Source of the DNA: Fretibacterium sp. OH1220_COT-178
GTDB taxonomy: Bacteria; Synergistota; Synergistia; Synergistales; Aminobacteriaceae
DNA length: 64,000 nt
Direction: 5' to 3'
Assembly (NCBI RefSeq): GCF_003860125.1
Contig: NZ_RQYL01000025.1
Span: 1 to 64,000, forward strand
The number at the start of each line of letters is the position of its first letter. Within the stretch, counting starts at the first letter, position 1. A program made the position numbers and the translations under genes. The notes below the pieces were generated by a model that was not told the origin of the DNA, ran no database searches, and saw nothing but the letters and a program-made list of their open reading frames with translations. This document shows, in pieces, positions 1-8,169 of this stretch.

Positions 1-37
1 CTCAATGCAACTTGAGCAGGAAGCAAGGCCGGGGGGG

Positions 38-92
38 ATGACATTTTCTCTGTCCCATTTCACCCTTTCAACCATGACATTTTCTCTGTCCC
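38..92. repeat. Two 19-bp direct repeats, possible IS terminus
   Basis: The 19-mer atgacattttctctgtccc occurs at 38-56 and again at 74-92, with exactly 36 bp between start points. Pairs of near-identical ~20-bp sites spaced like this are typical of multiple transposase-binding sites at the ends of some insertion sequences (for example the IS21 family). No transposase lies in the window, so the element, if real, would extend to the left. The repeat is directly visible; the IS reading is inference. Confidence 0.5.
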
Positions 93-111
93 TTGACAGC
101 CCCGCCTCCGC

Positions 112-1536
112 TCAGTCGTCGCGGCGCGGGGCGAACATCCCCTGAAACGCGTTGTGGGTCTCCCGCGGCAGGACACGGTAGCCCTTCCTCTCCCTGGTCA
201 TCCAGACGCAGTAGTCCTTGCAGAAGGATGCCGCCATGTCCAGCACCGACTTGGAGCGGTGCTCCCGGATCTGCCCGTAGGGATTTTTCAGCACACGGTC
301 CTCGTCGCTGTCCCACCGGAAGGTCCCCAGGGCGTAGCTCAGGGACTGCTCCGCGGAGCCCGAGGGAAAGGCCGGGAGGAGCAGCGAGTGGTCCTGCCAG
401 TCGTAGGTGCCCAGCCCCTGGCCGGGGATGAAAACGACGCGCGGAACGCCGTACATGCGCACGCGGGGGACGGAGAGCATGTCCAGGTCGTAGTCGCAGA
501 GCGTTTCCAGCAGTGCGGCGGCCTCCGCGTGGGGGACGGGAGCGGCGTCGGAGGGGCAGAGCAGCGACGCCGTGCAGCGCGCCGTCTTGGCGGGCACGGC
601 GACGTACTCCCGTTTCTTCGTCAGCATGTTCTTGAGCTCACGGCGCTTCATCAGATCGGAGAACTCGGCGCATCCGTCGGCGATGCGCTGCGCGCGGCGG
701 GCCGCCTTCCCGGCGTCGGCCCGGACATGCAGGATCTTCCGCGCCAGCCTCTTGGTGGACTCGTGCAGCTCCATGAAGCGCTCGGCCTCCGGCAGCCCAA
801 GGGGCTGGGCCTCGTCCTTCCGGGCGCTGGAGATCCGGAGCCCCATCACGCGCTCCGCCTCGACGTACCGGAAGCGCTCCTGCGCCATCGTCTCCCGAAG
901 GGCGTTTTCGGCCTCGCGATACTCCTTGACCCTCATGCCCACCCGAATGGCGGAGAACAGGTTCCGATCCAGGTCGGACGCCAGCTTTTCCGGTTCCGTT
1001 GCGCCTCCCCGCCTTCCCCCGAGGATGCGCAGCAGCTCCGCGTCGCGCCGGGCCTGCAATTCCTCGAGCTGTGCCTCCATGGCCCCGACGCGCTCCTCCG
1101 CGGAGGGGCCGCCAACCGGGTCGGGGCAGGGATTGCCCGTGATCCCCGCCCAGCACTCCGCGATGTAGTCGGAGAAGGCGAGGCACGAAAACACGCCGGC
1201 ACCGGACCGGGAGCCCAGAGCCCGCATCGCGTCGAAGTCCTTGTGGACGGGAGTCACCCTCGTCCCCAGAAAGCCGAAGTCGATGAAGAGCCGCTCGTTC
1301 CCGTCGAAGGTCAGCCGCTCGGGGAGCGCCGCCGTCTGGGCGTCCAGAAGGGCGAAGAGAAGGTCCCAATAGCCGTCCGAAAGCCTTGCATGCAGCTTCC
1401 GGGCCTCGGACCGGTCCTCCGCCCTGCCGGACTCCGCGAGGCGGGCGTGGCGCTCCGCCAGCTCCTCCATCCCGGCCGTCATGCGTTCAATCTCGGGTAC
1501 ATCCCTCCACCGGGGAAAAACGATTCGTTCGTCCAT
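112..1536 (-). CDS. Hypothetical protein, 474 aa, unrecognised family
   Basis: I do not recognise this protein. It is soluble in appearance, with no signal peptide or membrane segment. A charged, Glu/Arg-rich middle (about residues 145-300) is probably helical or coiled coil. The C-terminal part is more globular, with aromatic and Cys residues near the end (a KDYCVW segment). I chose the ATG at 1536 because GGAGG lies six bases upstream of it; the ATG at 1542 abuts the same GGAGG and would be poorly placed. It stands alone between the left-edge repeats and the sirtuin gene. GC-rich codon use matches the neighbourhood, so it is probably a genuine lineage-specific gene. Confidence 0.7.
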   Translation of the reverse strand: MDERIVFPRWRDVPEIERMTAGMEELAERHARLAESGRAEDRSEARKLHARLSDGYWDLLFALLDAQTAALPERLTFDGNERLFIDFGFLGTRVTPVHKDFDAMRALGSRSGAGVFSCLAFSDYIAECWAGITGNPCPDPVGGPSAEERVGAMEAQLEELQARRDAELLRILGGRRGGATEPEKLASDLDRNLFSAIRVGMRVKEYREAENALRETMAQERFRYVEAERVMGLRISSARKDEAQPLGLPEAERFMELHESTKRLARKILHVRADAGKAARRAQRIADGCAEFSDLMKRRELKNMLTKKREYVAVPAKTARCTASLLCPSDAAPVPHAEAAALLETLCDYDLDMLSVPRVRMYGVPRVVFIPGQGLGTYDWQDHSLLLPAFPSGSAEQSLSYALGTFRWDSDEDRVLKNPYGQIREHRSKSVLDMAASFCKDYCVWMTRERKGYRVLPRETHNAFQGMFAPRRDD

Positions 1537-1580
1537 GAACATCCTCCCAAAGAAAATCCGGGGGCCGGCCCCGGCAACGG

Positions 1581-1610
1581 AGGTCGCGCCATCGGCCGAT
1601 GGCGCGACCT
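1581..1610. repeat. Perfect 30-bp palindrome
   Basis: Arms aggtcgcgccatcgg (1581-1595) and ccgatggcgcgacct (1596-1610) are exact reverse complements with no spacer. A second perfect 12-bp palindrome (ggggccggcccc) lies at 1561-1572. Both sit between the 3' end of the sirtuin gene and the start of the hypothetical gene, both read leftwards. No T-tract follows on the minus strand, so this is either a U-less terminator or a protein-binding site. Confidence 0.6.
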
Positions 1611-1663
1611 CGTCCCCGCACCGCAGCCTCCACGGGCAAAACGCCGCAGGCCCCGGACGGCCC

Positions 1664-2389
1664 CTATTCCCGACCGAGGGAGAGCAGCCTCTCCCTCAGC
1701 AATTCCATGCCGCGGCAGGCGCCCTCCCGGATCACGGTGAAGCCCGTTCCGCCCGGCAGCGACACCTCGTTGGGGTCGATCAGGAACGCGGGCGTTGCGG
1801 GCCGCAGATCGTGGACCAGTCCGGCGGCGGGGTAGACGTTAAGGGACGTGCCCACCACGGCGAAGATGTCCGCGCCGCCCACCCACCGCGCCGCCTCCGC
1901 AATCTTCGGAACGGCCTCTCCGAACCAGACGATATGCGGCCGCAGCGGCGCACCGTCCGCGTCCGTCTCCCCGAACTCCAACCGGCCGTAGCCGATGTCG
2001 CGGACCCGCGATTCGTCCCGGACGCTGCGCACCTTCGTCAGCTCCCCGTGCAGGTGCAGCACCCGGGTGCTGCCCGCACGCTCGTGCAGGTCGTCCACGT
2101 TCTGGGTGACGATCGCCACGTCGAAATCCTCCTCGAGCTCCGCCAGGATCCGGTGCCCTGCGTTCGGCTCCACATGGGCCAGCTGCTCCCTGCGCTTGTT
2201 GTAGAACTCGATCACCAGCTCGGGGTTCCGGTACCACCCCTCGATGCTGGCGACGTCCATGACGTTGTACTCCTCCCACAGCCCTCCGGCGTCGCGGAAG
2301 GTCTTGAGCCCGCTCTCGGCGCTCATGCCCGCGCCGGTCAGGACGACCAGGCGCCTTCTCGATCCCCGTCCGCCCCCGTCCATCTCCAT
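1664..2389 (-). CDS. cobB: Sir2-family NAD-dependent protein deacylase (CobB-like)
   Basis: This sirtuin would remove acyl groups from lysines using NAD+. Visible signatures are the NAD-binding GAGMSAESGLKTFRD (residues 19-33), TQNVDDLHERAG (95-106), the catalytic-His motif HLHGE (112-116), and RPHIVWFGE and GTSLNVYPAAG further on. Tyr63 and Arg66 in FYNKR match the YxxR pair that in E. coli CobB/SIRT5 favours succinyl- or malonyl-lysine. The cysteines that normally bind structural zinc are absent: the only Cys is near the C-terminus. At 241 aa the length is normal. AGGAGG lies just upstream of the ATG at 2389; an ATG at 2383 is also possible. It appears to be monocistronic. Confidence 0.9.
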   Translation of the reverse strand: MEMDGGGRGSRRRLVVLTGAGMSAESGLKTFRDAGGLWEEYNVMDVASIEGWYRNPELVIEFYNKRREQLAHVEPNAGHRILAELEEDFDVAIVTQNVDDLHERAGSTRVLHLHGELTKVRSVRDESRVRDIGYGRLEFGETDADGAPLRPHIVWFGEAVPKIAEAARWVGGADIFAVVGTSLNVYPAAGLVHDLRPATPAFLIDPNEVSLPGGTGFTVIREGACRGMELLRERLLSLGRE

Positions 2390-2550
2390 CCCCTCCTCCT
2401 GGAAATTTCCCGCGCAAGGTCCGCGGGGAAAGGAAACACGAACGATACGCTATAATGAAAAATTATCGCACATTTACCGCGGCCGGGCGATGAGGAATGT
2501 TTCGGCCCGCCCTTCTCGAGGGACTGAAACCATCATTCGGAGGGATAGTC

Positions 2551-3168
2551 TTGGGAAAACATTACGGTCAGTTGCAGCGACAGGGACGACTGCTGAAGTC
2601 CCGCATCACTGAGGGAATGGTCTTTCTGCGGCGCTTCGTCGGCGCTCCCCGCCAGGTGGGAAGCATCATCCCCAGCTCGCCCTACCTGACCCGGGCGGTC
2701 CTCGACAAGATAGACTGGGACCAGGTGCGCAACGTCGCCGAGCTCGGGGCGGGAACCGGGGTCTTCACCCGAAGCATCGTCCGCAGGGCACGGCCCGACG
2801 CCAAGCTCCTGGTCTTCGAGATCGACCCCGACCTCCAGCGCATGATCGGGGGCGGGCACCCCGGGCTGAAGCTCTACGGGGACGCCCAGAAGCTGCCCGA
2901 GATCATGAAGGACCTGGGCATCGACAAGCTGGACGCCATCATCTCGAGCCTGCCCTTCACCGTCCTTCCCCCCGCGATGACCGCGCGCATCCTGGACGCC
3001 GTGCAGGACACCCTGGCCCCCGGGAGCACGTTCGTGGCCTATCAGTACTCCAAGATCATGAAGGCGCACTTCGAGTCGCGCTTTGCCGAGATCCGCACGT
3101 CCTTCGTCCCCATCAACGTGCCCCCCGCGTTCGTCTACGAGTGCCGCGGCGACCGGCGGGGGGGCTGA
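2551..3168 (+). CDS. SAM-dependent methyltransferase, phospholipid N-methyltransferase-like
   Basis: A 205-aa class I methyltransferase. The N-terminal FLRRFVGAPRQVGSIIPSS (about residues 25-43) followed by VAELGAGTGVFTRS (62-75, SAM-binding motif I) is the arrangement of PmtA-type phosphatidylethanolamine N-methyltransferases, which are related to the KsgA fold. A later ISSLPFTVLPP segment resembles the family's post-motif IV region. The start is placed at a TTG (2551) with GGAGGG six bases ahead. An upstream in-frame ATG at 2497 would add 18 residues that do not look conserved. Substrate is uncertain; the fold and SAM site are clear. The gene is divergent from the sirtuin gene. Confidence 0.75.
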   Translation: MGKHYGQLQRQGRLLKSRITEGMVFLRRFVGAPRQVGSIIPSSPYLTRAVLDKIDWDQVRNVAELGAGTGVFTRSIVRRARPDAKLLVFEIDPDLQRMIGGGHPGLKLYGDAQKLPEIMKDLGIDKLDAIISSLPFTVLPPAMTARILDAVQDTLAPGSTFVAYQYSKIMKAHFESRFAEIRTSFVPINVPPAFVYECRGDRRGG

Positions 3169-3640
3169 GCGCACGAGCCCAGGCGAAACGGGGGCTCCGG
3201 AATACGGGTCAGGATGCTCAGCCGCGGCTACAGCGGAGGCCGAGCCGGTCCGGAGTCCTGCTCATCAAGGGTGGGAACGGCGACCGGAACGCTGCGGGCG
3301 ACAAGCCTCTGTTCCTCTCCGCACGTCTGACCAACGTCGCCATCGCCTGGCCCAGCAGCGGCCGGCGTCGCGATGCTCCTGATCGGATTGGGAGGGACGG
3401 TGAACCAGCTCTACGCGGAGCTCCGCATCCCCACGGTGAACCAGCTCTACGCGGAGCTCCGCATCCCCGTGGTCTCCGTCGGCGAGAAGGGCAAAAGGAT
3501 CCAGAAGAAACTGCTGGGAGACTCCGAGCTCCTGGTGGAGGCGACGCCGGAGGCGCTAGCGGACTGTGCGCTACGGGTGCTCGCCGACCCGGAGCTGTTC
3601 CGTAAGATGAGCGTTGCGGGACGGAAGCACGAGCAAGACC
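3169..3640 (+). pseudogene. Degraded glycosyltransferase remnant (lipid-A-disaccharide-synthase-related?)
   Basis: Frame 3373-3627 encodes a stretch (GEKGKRIQKKLLGDSELLVE through FRKMSVAGRK) resembling the C-terminal end of GT-B glycosyltransferases of the LpxB-related type, where the next residues would normally be RMG. The similarity stops abruptly at AGRK (about 3627), just before the SorC cassette. The upstream part is in other frames and unreadable, so the gene is decayed or truncated. It contains a perfect 36-bp tandem duplication at 3397-3468. Family assignment is tentative; that it is broken is much more certain. Confidence 0.5.
3397..3468. repeat. Perfect 36-bp tandem duplication
   Basis: Units 3397-3432 and 3433-3468 are identical. 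Because 36 is a multiple of three, the duplication adds 12 residues (TVNQLYAELRIP) without shifting frame. Perfect identity inside an otherwise decayed gene indicates a recent event. Confidence 0.95.
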
Positions 3641-3660
3641 TTGAACGAACGCAAGGAAAT

Positions 3661-3697
3661 CGCACGCCTAAACTTGACAGCGTGCGTTTTTTCTTTT
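3661..3697 (+). terminator. Hairpin plus T-tract overlapping the sorC promoter
   Basis: Stem cgcacgc (3661-3667) pairs perfectly with gcgtgcg (3680-3686) across a 12-nt loop and is followed by ttttttctttt. It looks like an intrinsic terminator for anything transcribed through the remnant gene, and it insulates the downstream cassette. Its loop contains the -35 box of the next promoter. Confidence 0.6.
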
Positions 3698-3702
3698 ATT
3701 CT
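3674..3702 (+). promoter_or_regulatory. Strong sigma-70-type promoter for the SorC cassette
   Basis: TTGACA at 3674-3679 and TATTCT at 3697-3702 are separated by exactly 17 bp. Transcription would start near 3709, which rules out the upstream ATG/TTG-like starts near 3705 and supports translation from 3750. The promoter is embedded in the hairpin at 3661-3686, which may double as an operator. Confidence 0.7.
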
Positions 3703-3749
3703 TATTGCAGAAATTTTTTCCAGCAAAAATTTGCAAGAGAGAATTTTAC

Positions 3750-4694
3750 ATGTACCCAAATTCAAAACTTTTGAAAATTGCAGAACTTTACTATATTGAG
3801 CGCCTTTCGCAGTCTCAAATTGCAGCGAAGCTGGGGATTTCCAGTGCTACGGTTTCCCGCATGTTGAACGAGGCATTGGCACGCGGCATGATTCGGGTCG
3901 AGATCAGGGATCCCAAAAAACGCAGTGATAAACTGGAACGAGCGCTTCAAGAACGATGGAAATTGGATCGTGTCGTCGTCGCTAACGGCAGCGTTCAGAT
4001 GGAGGATCGCTACAAGATCTTGGGAAAAAAGACAGCGGAACTTCTTTCAGAATTTTGTCGTGGCAAGAAGACACTGGGACTGGGGTGTGGCAGGACAATC
4101 CTGGAGACGGCTCTGTCGCTTGATCCAGATTTGAGTTTTCCCGAACTCCGGGTCATTCCTCTCATGGGGGGATGGGGTGTCGAGGAGATCGAGAGAGAGG
4201 CCAATCGTTTGGTTGCCCTTATTGGCCAGCGCTGGGGATGCAAGTTTCAATACCTGCTGCTGCCGGCTATCCTGAGTTCTCCCGAGATCCTTACGCTTCT
4301 TTGGGCGGAGCCCCAGATACGCTTGACGACAAACCACTGGCAACATCTGGACGTGGCCCTGTTTTCGATCGGCCCGGAGCTCTGCGCCTCCAACGCCGCG
4401 TATCTGCCCCTGAGCCCGGAGGACATCCGAAAGGCTCATGATCTTGGTACTGTAGGCGATATCTTAGGACGCCTGGTCGACGAACATTCCTGCGAATTGG
4501 ACCTCCCCTTCAACCATTGTCTCGCATCCATCTCCATGGATTTGCTGAGGCAAGTCCCCATCCGCATCGGAGTCGGAGGGGGAGCCGACAAGCTGAAAAA
4601 TATTCGAGCTAGCCTTGAAAGTGGCCTGCTCTCCGTTTTGGTCACAGACTTGGAGACAGCGGAGTATCTGACAGAATTGCCACTGCGTGCATAG
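3750..4694 (+). CDS. SorC/DeoR-type sugar-responsive transcriptional regulator
   Basis: This 314-aa protein begins with a helix-turn-helix (about residues 10-50; SQSQIAAKLGISSATVSRML is the recognition unit). A SorC-type phosphosugar-binding domain follows and includes GLGCGRTILETAL. Such regulators typically respond to the phosphorylated substrate made by a kinase in the same operon, here the FGGY kinase. An in-frame start at 3705 would lie at or before the predicted transcript start, so the ATG at 3750 is preferred even though its ribosome site is weak. It is first in a same-strand cluster with BtpA, ABC importer and kinase genes. The sequence here is clearly AT-richer than its flanks. Confidence 0.85.
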   Translation: MYPNSKLLKIAELYYIERLSQSQIAAKLGISSATVSRMLNEALARGMIRVEIRDPKKRSDKLERALQERWKLDRVVVANGSVQMEDRYKILGKKTAELLSEFCRGKKTLGLGCGRTILETALSLDPDLSFPELRVIPLMGGWGVEEIEREANRLVALIGQRWGCKFQYLLLPAILSSPEILTLLWAEPQIRLTTNHWQHLDVALFSIGPELCASNAAYLPLSPEDIRKAHDLGTVGDILGRLVDEHSCELDLPFNHCLASISMDLLRQVPIRIGVGGGADKLKNIRASLESGLLSVLVTDLETAEYLTELPLRA

Positions 4695-4809
4695 AGGTTT
4701 TTCCAGAAATCCTCCCCCATATTCAACACCACGACAACCGCAACAATACGTACCTGTCTCAGAAAGGCCATTTACCATCATAGACAACTCTACGAGGAGG
4801 AATGCGAGG

Positions 4810-5640
4810 ATGCACGGCAACACGCCCGATTCTTTGATGGAACAAATTTTTGGAGTGAAAAAACCCGTCATGGGGATGGTTCATTTTCCTCCGCTTCCCG
4901 GCTCTCCGCTCTACGACACAGCAGGAGGGATCCAAAAGATAAGGGACACAGCCCTCAGGGATGCAGAGGCCCTCGCAGAGGCCGGATTTGACGGTTTTTC
5001 GTTCAGCAACGAGGGAGATAGGCCTTATCTTTCAAGTGTCGATAAAACAACAGTAGCTGTTATGTCCGCGGTCATATCGGAGGTCTCCAGTCAATTCAAA
5101 AAACCGTTCGGCCTTTCCGTCCTGGCCGATCCCGAGGCCGCCATCGCGATAGGAACGGCGACGGGGGCGGATTATGTCAGGATATTCCTGTCGTGGGTCT
5201 TCGTTGGGGATTGGGGCATTGTCGATCCCTGTGCCGGGGCGTTGCAGCGATTTCGACGAAATTTCGGAGGGATGGGCATGAAGGTATTTGCCAACATCTC
5301 CGGGCACACCGAGCCCTTGGGGAACCGCAGCATCAGGGATATCGCCGCCGGCGCCGTGAAATTCGGCCTTGCGGATGCCGTGTGCCTGGCCGGCACAACG
5401 GCGGGAAGCCCCATCTCCGAAGATGATTTGACTGAGGCCAGGAAGGGAGCTCATGGTGCTCCCGTCATCGCGGGGACCGGGGTCAGCCTGGACAACGTAG
5501 ACAGGATGATGCTCCTCAGCGACGGCGTCATCATGGGAACCAGCATCAAAATCGATGGAGACACGTTCAATCCCATCGACTCAGGCAAGGCGCGGCAGTT
5601 CATGACTAGGGCCAGGGAATTCCGGAAAACCCTGAGTTGA
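4810..5640 (+). CDS. BtpA/SgcQ family protein
   Basis: A 276-aa predicted TIM-barrel of the BtpA/SgcQ family (PF03437). Recognisable segments include the N-terminal VMGMVHFPPLPGSP, GFDGFSFSNEGDRPY, ADYVRIFLSW, VFANISGHTEPLGN and PVIAGTGVSLDNV. The family was named for a photosystem I assembly factor, but in heterotrophs it occurs in carbohydrate operons such as sgc; its reaction is not established. The start at 4810 is supported by gaggagg (4794-4800); a longer in-frame version from 4687 would overlap sorC. Its position between a SorC regulator and a sugar ABC importer suggests a role in processing the imported compound, possibly an aldolase- or isomerase-like step (inference). Confidence 0.85.
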   Translation: MHGNTPDSLMEQIFGVKKPVMGMVHFPPLPGSPLYDTAGGIQKIRDTALRDAEALAEAGFDGFSFSNEGDRPYLSSVDKTTVAVMSAVISEVSSQFKKPFGLSVLADPEAAIAIGTATGADYVRIFLSWVFVGDWGIVDPCAGALQRFRRNFGGMGMKVFANISGHTEPLGNRSIRDIAAGAVKFGLADAVCLAGTTAGSPISEDDLTEARKGAHGAPVIAGTGVSLDNVDRMMLLSDGVIMGTSIKIDGDTFNPIDSGKARQFMTRAREFRKTLS

Positions 5641-5645
5641 GTCCG

Positions 5646-7160
5646 ATGTTCGCCCTCGAGACATTCCATCTCGAAAAGCGTTTCCCCGGGGTCGTCGCGC
5701 TCAACGACTTCAGTCTCGCTGTTCAAAAGGGCGAAGTCCACGCATTGGTTGGCGAGAACGGTGCGGGAAAATCGACGCTGATCAAGATACTCAGCGGCGT
5801 TTACAAACCTACCGCGGGAAACTTCCGTATCGGCGGCAAGCCTATGAGCTTTTCCTCTCCCCGAGACGCCGTCCCCTTTGTGGGCGTTGTCCATCAAGAT
5901 CGGGAGCTTGTACCCCATTTCAGTGGCTACGAAAACCTGTTTCTGGGTATGGAACGGACGGCAATGGGCTTTTTGCAAAAGAAACGTATGAAACGCGAGG
6001 CGTTTGATTTTATGATGCAGTACGGGCTGGATTTCGATCCGGAACTGCCCGCGGAAAAGTTGTCCGGAGGACAACAACAAATGCTGGCGATCCTTCGGAT
6101 TTTGTTCCGAAATCCCGAAATCGTCATCTTCGACGAGCCCACGGCTCCTCTGAGCGTCAAAGAGTGCGACTCGCTTTTCTCCCTGATTCGAGACCTCCGC
6201 ATAAAAGGAGTCACCATCCTTTATATCTCCCATCACCTTTCGGAGGTCCTTCGTCTTTCGGACCGTGTCACCGTGATGCACAACGGCACCAAGGTCGCAA
6301 CTAAGGAAATTTCCGAATCGGACGAGGCGTCGCTAATACGCCTGATGCTTTCGCACGATGTCGTCAACCAGTACCCCAAAGCCGCAATTCATCCCGGGGC
6401 AGAGGTCTTTCGGATGAATATGAAAAAGGAGTCTTCCTCTCGAGCCAGGACAGGAAAGGACGGATTTTATATCCGATCCGGCGAGATCGTCGGCTTTGCG
6501 GGCCTGGTGGGAGCCGGCCGCACTGAGCTGGCCAAAGCCGTCTTTTCAGGCTTTGGCAACGACGGAACACTGGAGCTTGACGGAAAGTCCTTTCGTTCCA
6601 GAAACGCCCGTGAATCCATCGACAAAGGAATTGTCATGATCCCGGAAAATCGCAGGGAGGAGGGGCTAATCGTCGATATGAATGTGGGCGACAACCTCAC
6701 CCTGCCACAGCTCAAGTTATGGACAACGTTGGGGTTCGTGCATTTCCCGGCCGCGAAACGTGCCTCCCGCCAGATCGTGGACCAATATTCTATCAAGGCC
6801 CACGGGTTGGCCCAGGCGGTAAAAACGCTTTCTGGCGGAAACCAGCAGAAGGTCTCCATAGGAAAGTGGTCCTACACGAAAGCCAGGCTTTGGATCTTCG
6901 ACGAACCCACTCAAGGGATTGATGTGGATGCAAAGACGGAGATCTATGCCATTATGGGAAGGCTTGCGGCGCAGGGAGCGGGAATCTGGTTCATCAGTTC
7001 GGAGATCCGCGAACTTCTTGCCATCGCCGATCGGATCTACGTCATGAAGGACAAGAGAATTGTGGCTGAACATCTGCCTCCCTACGATAACGAGGCCATT
7101 CTTTCGGACATGCTTCGGGATCCGGGTGGTTTCGATCCTGAAGCGGGAAGGAAAAGCTAA
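5646..7160 (+). CDS. Sugar ABC transporter ATP-binding protein (RbsA/MglA type, two ATPase domains)
   Basis: A tandem ATPase of about 504 aa that energises a ribose-type importer. The first domain has GENGAGKST, LSGGQQQ, IFDEPTAPLS and SHH (H-loop). The second has the usual degenerate Walker A GLVGAGRTE, then LSGGNQQKVSIGKW and IFDEPTQGIDV. That asymmetry is typical of RbsA/MglA/XylG. An in-frame TTG at 5637 overlaps the btpA stop and could serve as a coupled start; the ATG at 5646 was preferred although neither has a strong Shine-Dalgarno. The next gene starts within its stop codon (TAATG). Confidence 0.92.
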   Translation: MFALETFHLEKRFPGVVALNDFSLAVQKGEVHALVGENGAGKSTLIKILSGVYKPTAGNFRIGGKPMSFSSPRDAVPFVGVVHQDRELVPHFSGYENLFLGMERTAMGFLQKKRMKREAFDFMMQYGLDFDPELPAEKLSGGQQQMLAILRILFRNPEIVIFDEPTAPLSVKECDSLFSLIRDLRIKGVTILYISHHLSEVLRLSDRVTVMHNGTKVATKEISESDEASLIRLMLSHDVVNQYPKAAIHPGAEVFRMNMKKESSSRARTGKDGFYIRSGEIVGFAGLVGAGRTELAKAVFSGFGNDGTLELDGKSFRSRNARESIDKGIVMIPENRREEGLIVDMNVGDNLTLPQLKLWTTLGFVHFPAAKRASRQIVDQYSIKAHGLAQAVKTLSGGNQQKVSIGKWSYTKARLWIFDEPTQGIDVDAKTEIYAIMGRLAAQGAGIWFISSEIRELLAIADRIYVMKDKRIVAEHLPPYDNEAILSDMLRDPGGFDPEAGRKS

Positions 7161-8119
7161 TGACAACAGAGAGAATGAAATTCAGGATATTCTTCTCACA
7201 GTATGGGACCATCATGGCCCTAGCTACGTTGGCGGCTACCTTCGTCGTACTCATCCCCGGCTTTTCCGAACCACGGAACCTGCTGAATATTCTCTATCAG
7301 ATTGCCTTGCTCGCGATCATCAGCGAGGGGTTCACCATGTGTCTGATTGTCGGGGAGCTCGACCTCGCGTTCCCGAACGTGGCCAGTCTGTCCGGTGCCT
7401 TGGCGGCCGGTTTGATCTTTGGCGGAATGGATCCCTGGGCCGCCGTGATGACAGCGCTTGCGACCGGGGTGTGCTTTGGAGTCGTTGCAGGGATTCTAGT
7501 GACTAAGATCGGAATCCCCTCACTCATCACGACGCTGGCATCCGGCATCATTGCGGGAGGTATGGTGTATCTATACACCAAGGGCGTCTCCTTTTACGGG
7601 CAGATGCCGGAGAGCTTCCTGGCTCTGGGACGCGGGCGGATCGGTCCCATTCCCTCCTTGATCGCCATCATGCTGATCGTCGTAGCCTTGTTCCAGTTGC
7701 TGATATCGACGACGCGGATAGGGCGGTATATGCAGGCCACCGGCGCCAATCCAGTAGCATCACGGCTGGCTGGGATAAACACGGATGGGTATAAGATTCT
7801 GGCTTTCGCTTTTTCCGGCCTGGCTGCAGCCTTCACGGGCGTTCTGCTCACCGCGAAATTGGGCTCCGCCAACCCCGAAGGGGCATCGGGTTACATGATG
7901 GACGCCTTTGCCTCGGCGTTGCTGGGCATGACCGTTCTAAGTATGGGACGAGCTAACCCGTTCGGGACATTCGTCGGAGCTCTGATGATCGGAGTCGTTA
8001 ACAACGGCATGACCCTCGCCGGGTCTCCTTATTATTTGCAGGACATCACCAAGGGCATCATCATCATCATCTCCGTCGCGTTGACCTCGTTGCAGAACAA
8101 GAGGCTGAGCGGGGCATAA
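7160..8119 (+). CDS. Sugar ABC transporter permease (RbsC type)
   Basis: A 319-aa, very hydrophobic protein with eight or more predicted membrane helices, belonging to the BPD_transp_2 (RbsC/XylH) family. Typical segments are GELDLAFPNVASLSGALAAG near residue 65 and TGANPVASRLAGI near 190. It overlaps the ATPase gene by one base. Only one permease gene is present, so the channel is probably a homodimer, as in ribose and xylose importers and unlike the two-permease Lsr system. Confidence 0.92.
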   Translation: MTTERMKFRIFFSQYGTIMALATLAATFVVLIPGFSEPRNLLNILYQIALLAIISEGFTMCLIVGELDLAFPNVASLSGALAAGLIFGGMDPWAAVMTALATGVCFGVVAGILVTKIGIPSLITTLASGIIAGGMVYLYTKGVSFYGQMPESFLALGRGRIGPIPSLIAIMLIVVALFQLLISTTRIGRYMQATGANPVASRLAGINTDGYKILAFAFSGLAAAFTGVLLTAKLGSANPEGASGYMMDAFASALLGMTVLSMGRANPFGTFVGALMIGVVNNGMTLAGSPYYLQDITKGIIIIISVALTSLQNKRLSGA

Positions 8120-8169
8120 GAAGGGTCCATTGTGATTCGTCTTTTTTTAGAAAAGGGAGGCCGAGAAAA

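Noticed and set aside
3705-3749. A SorC start at 3705
   Set aside because: The predicted transcript begins near 3709, so this codon would not be on the mRNA.
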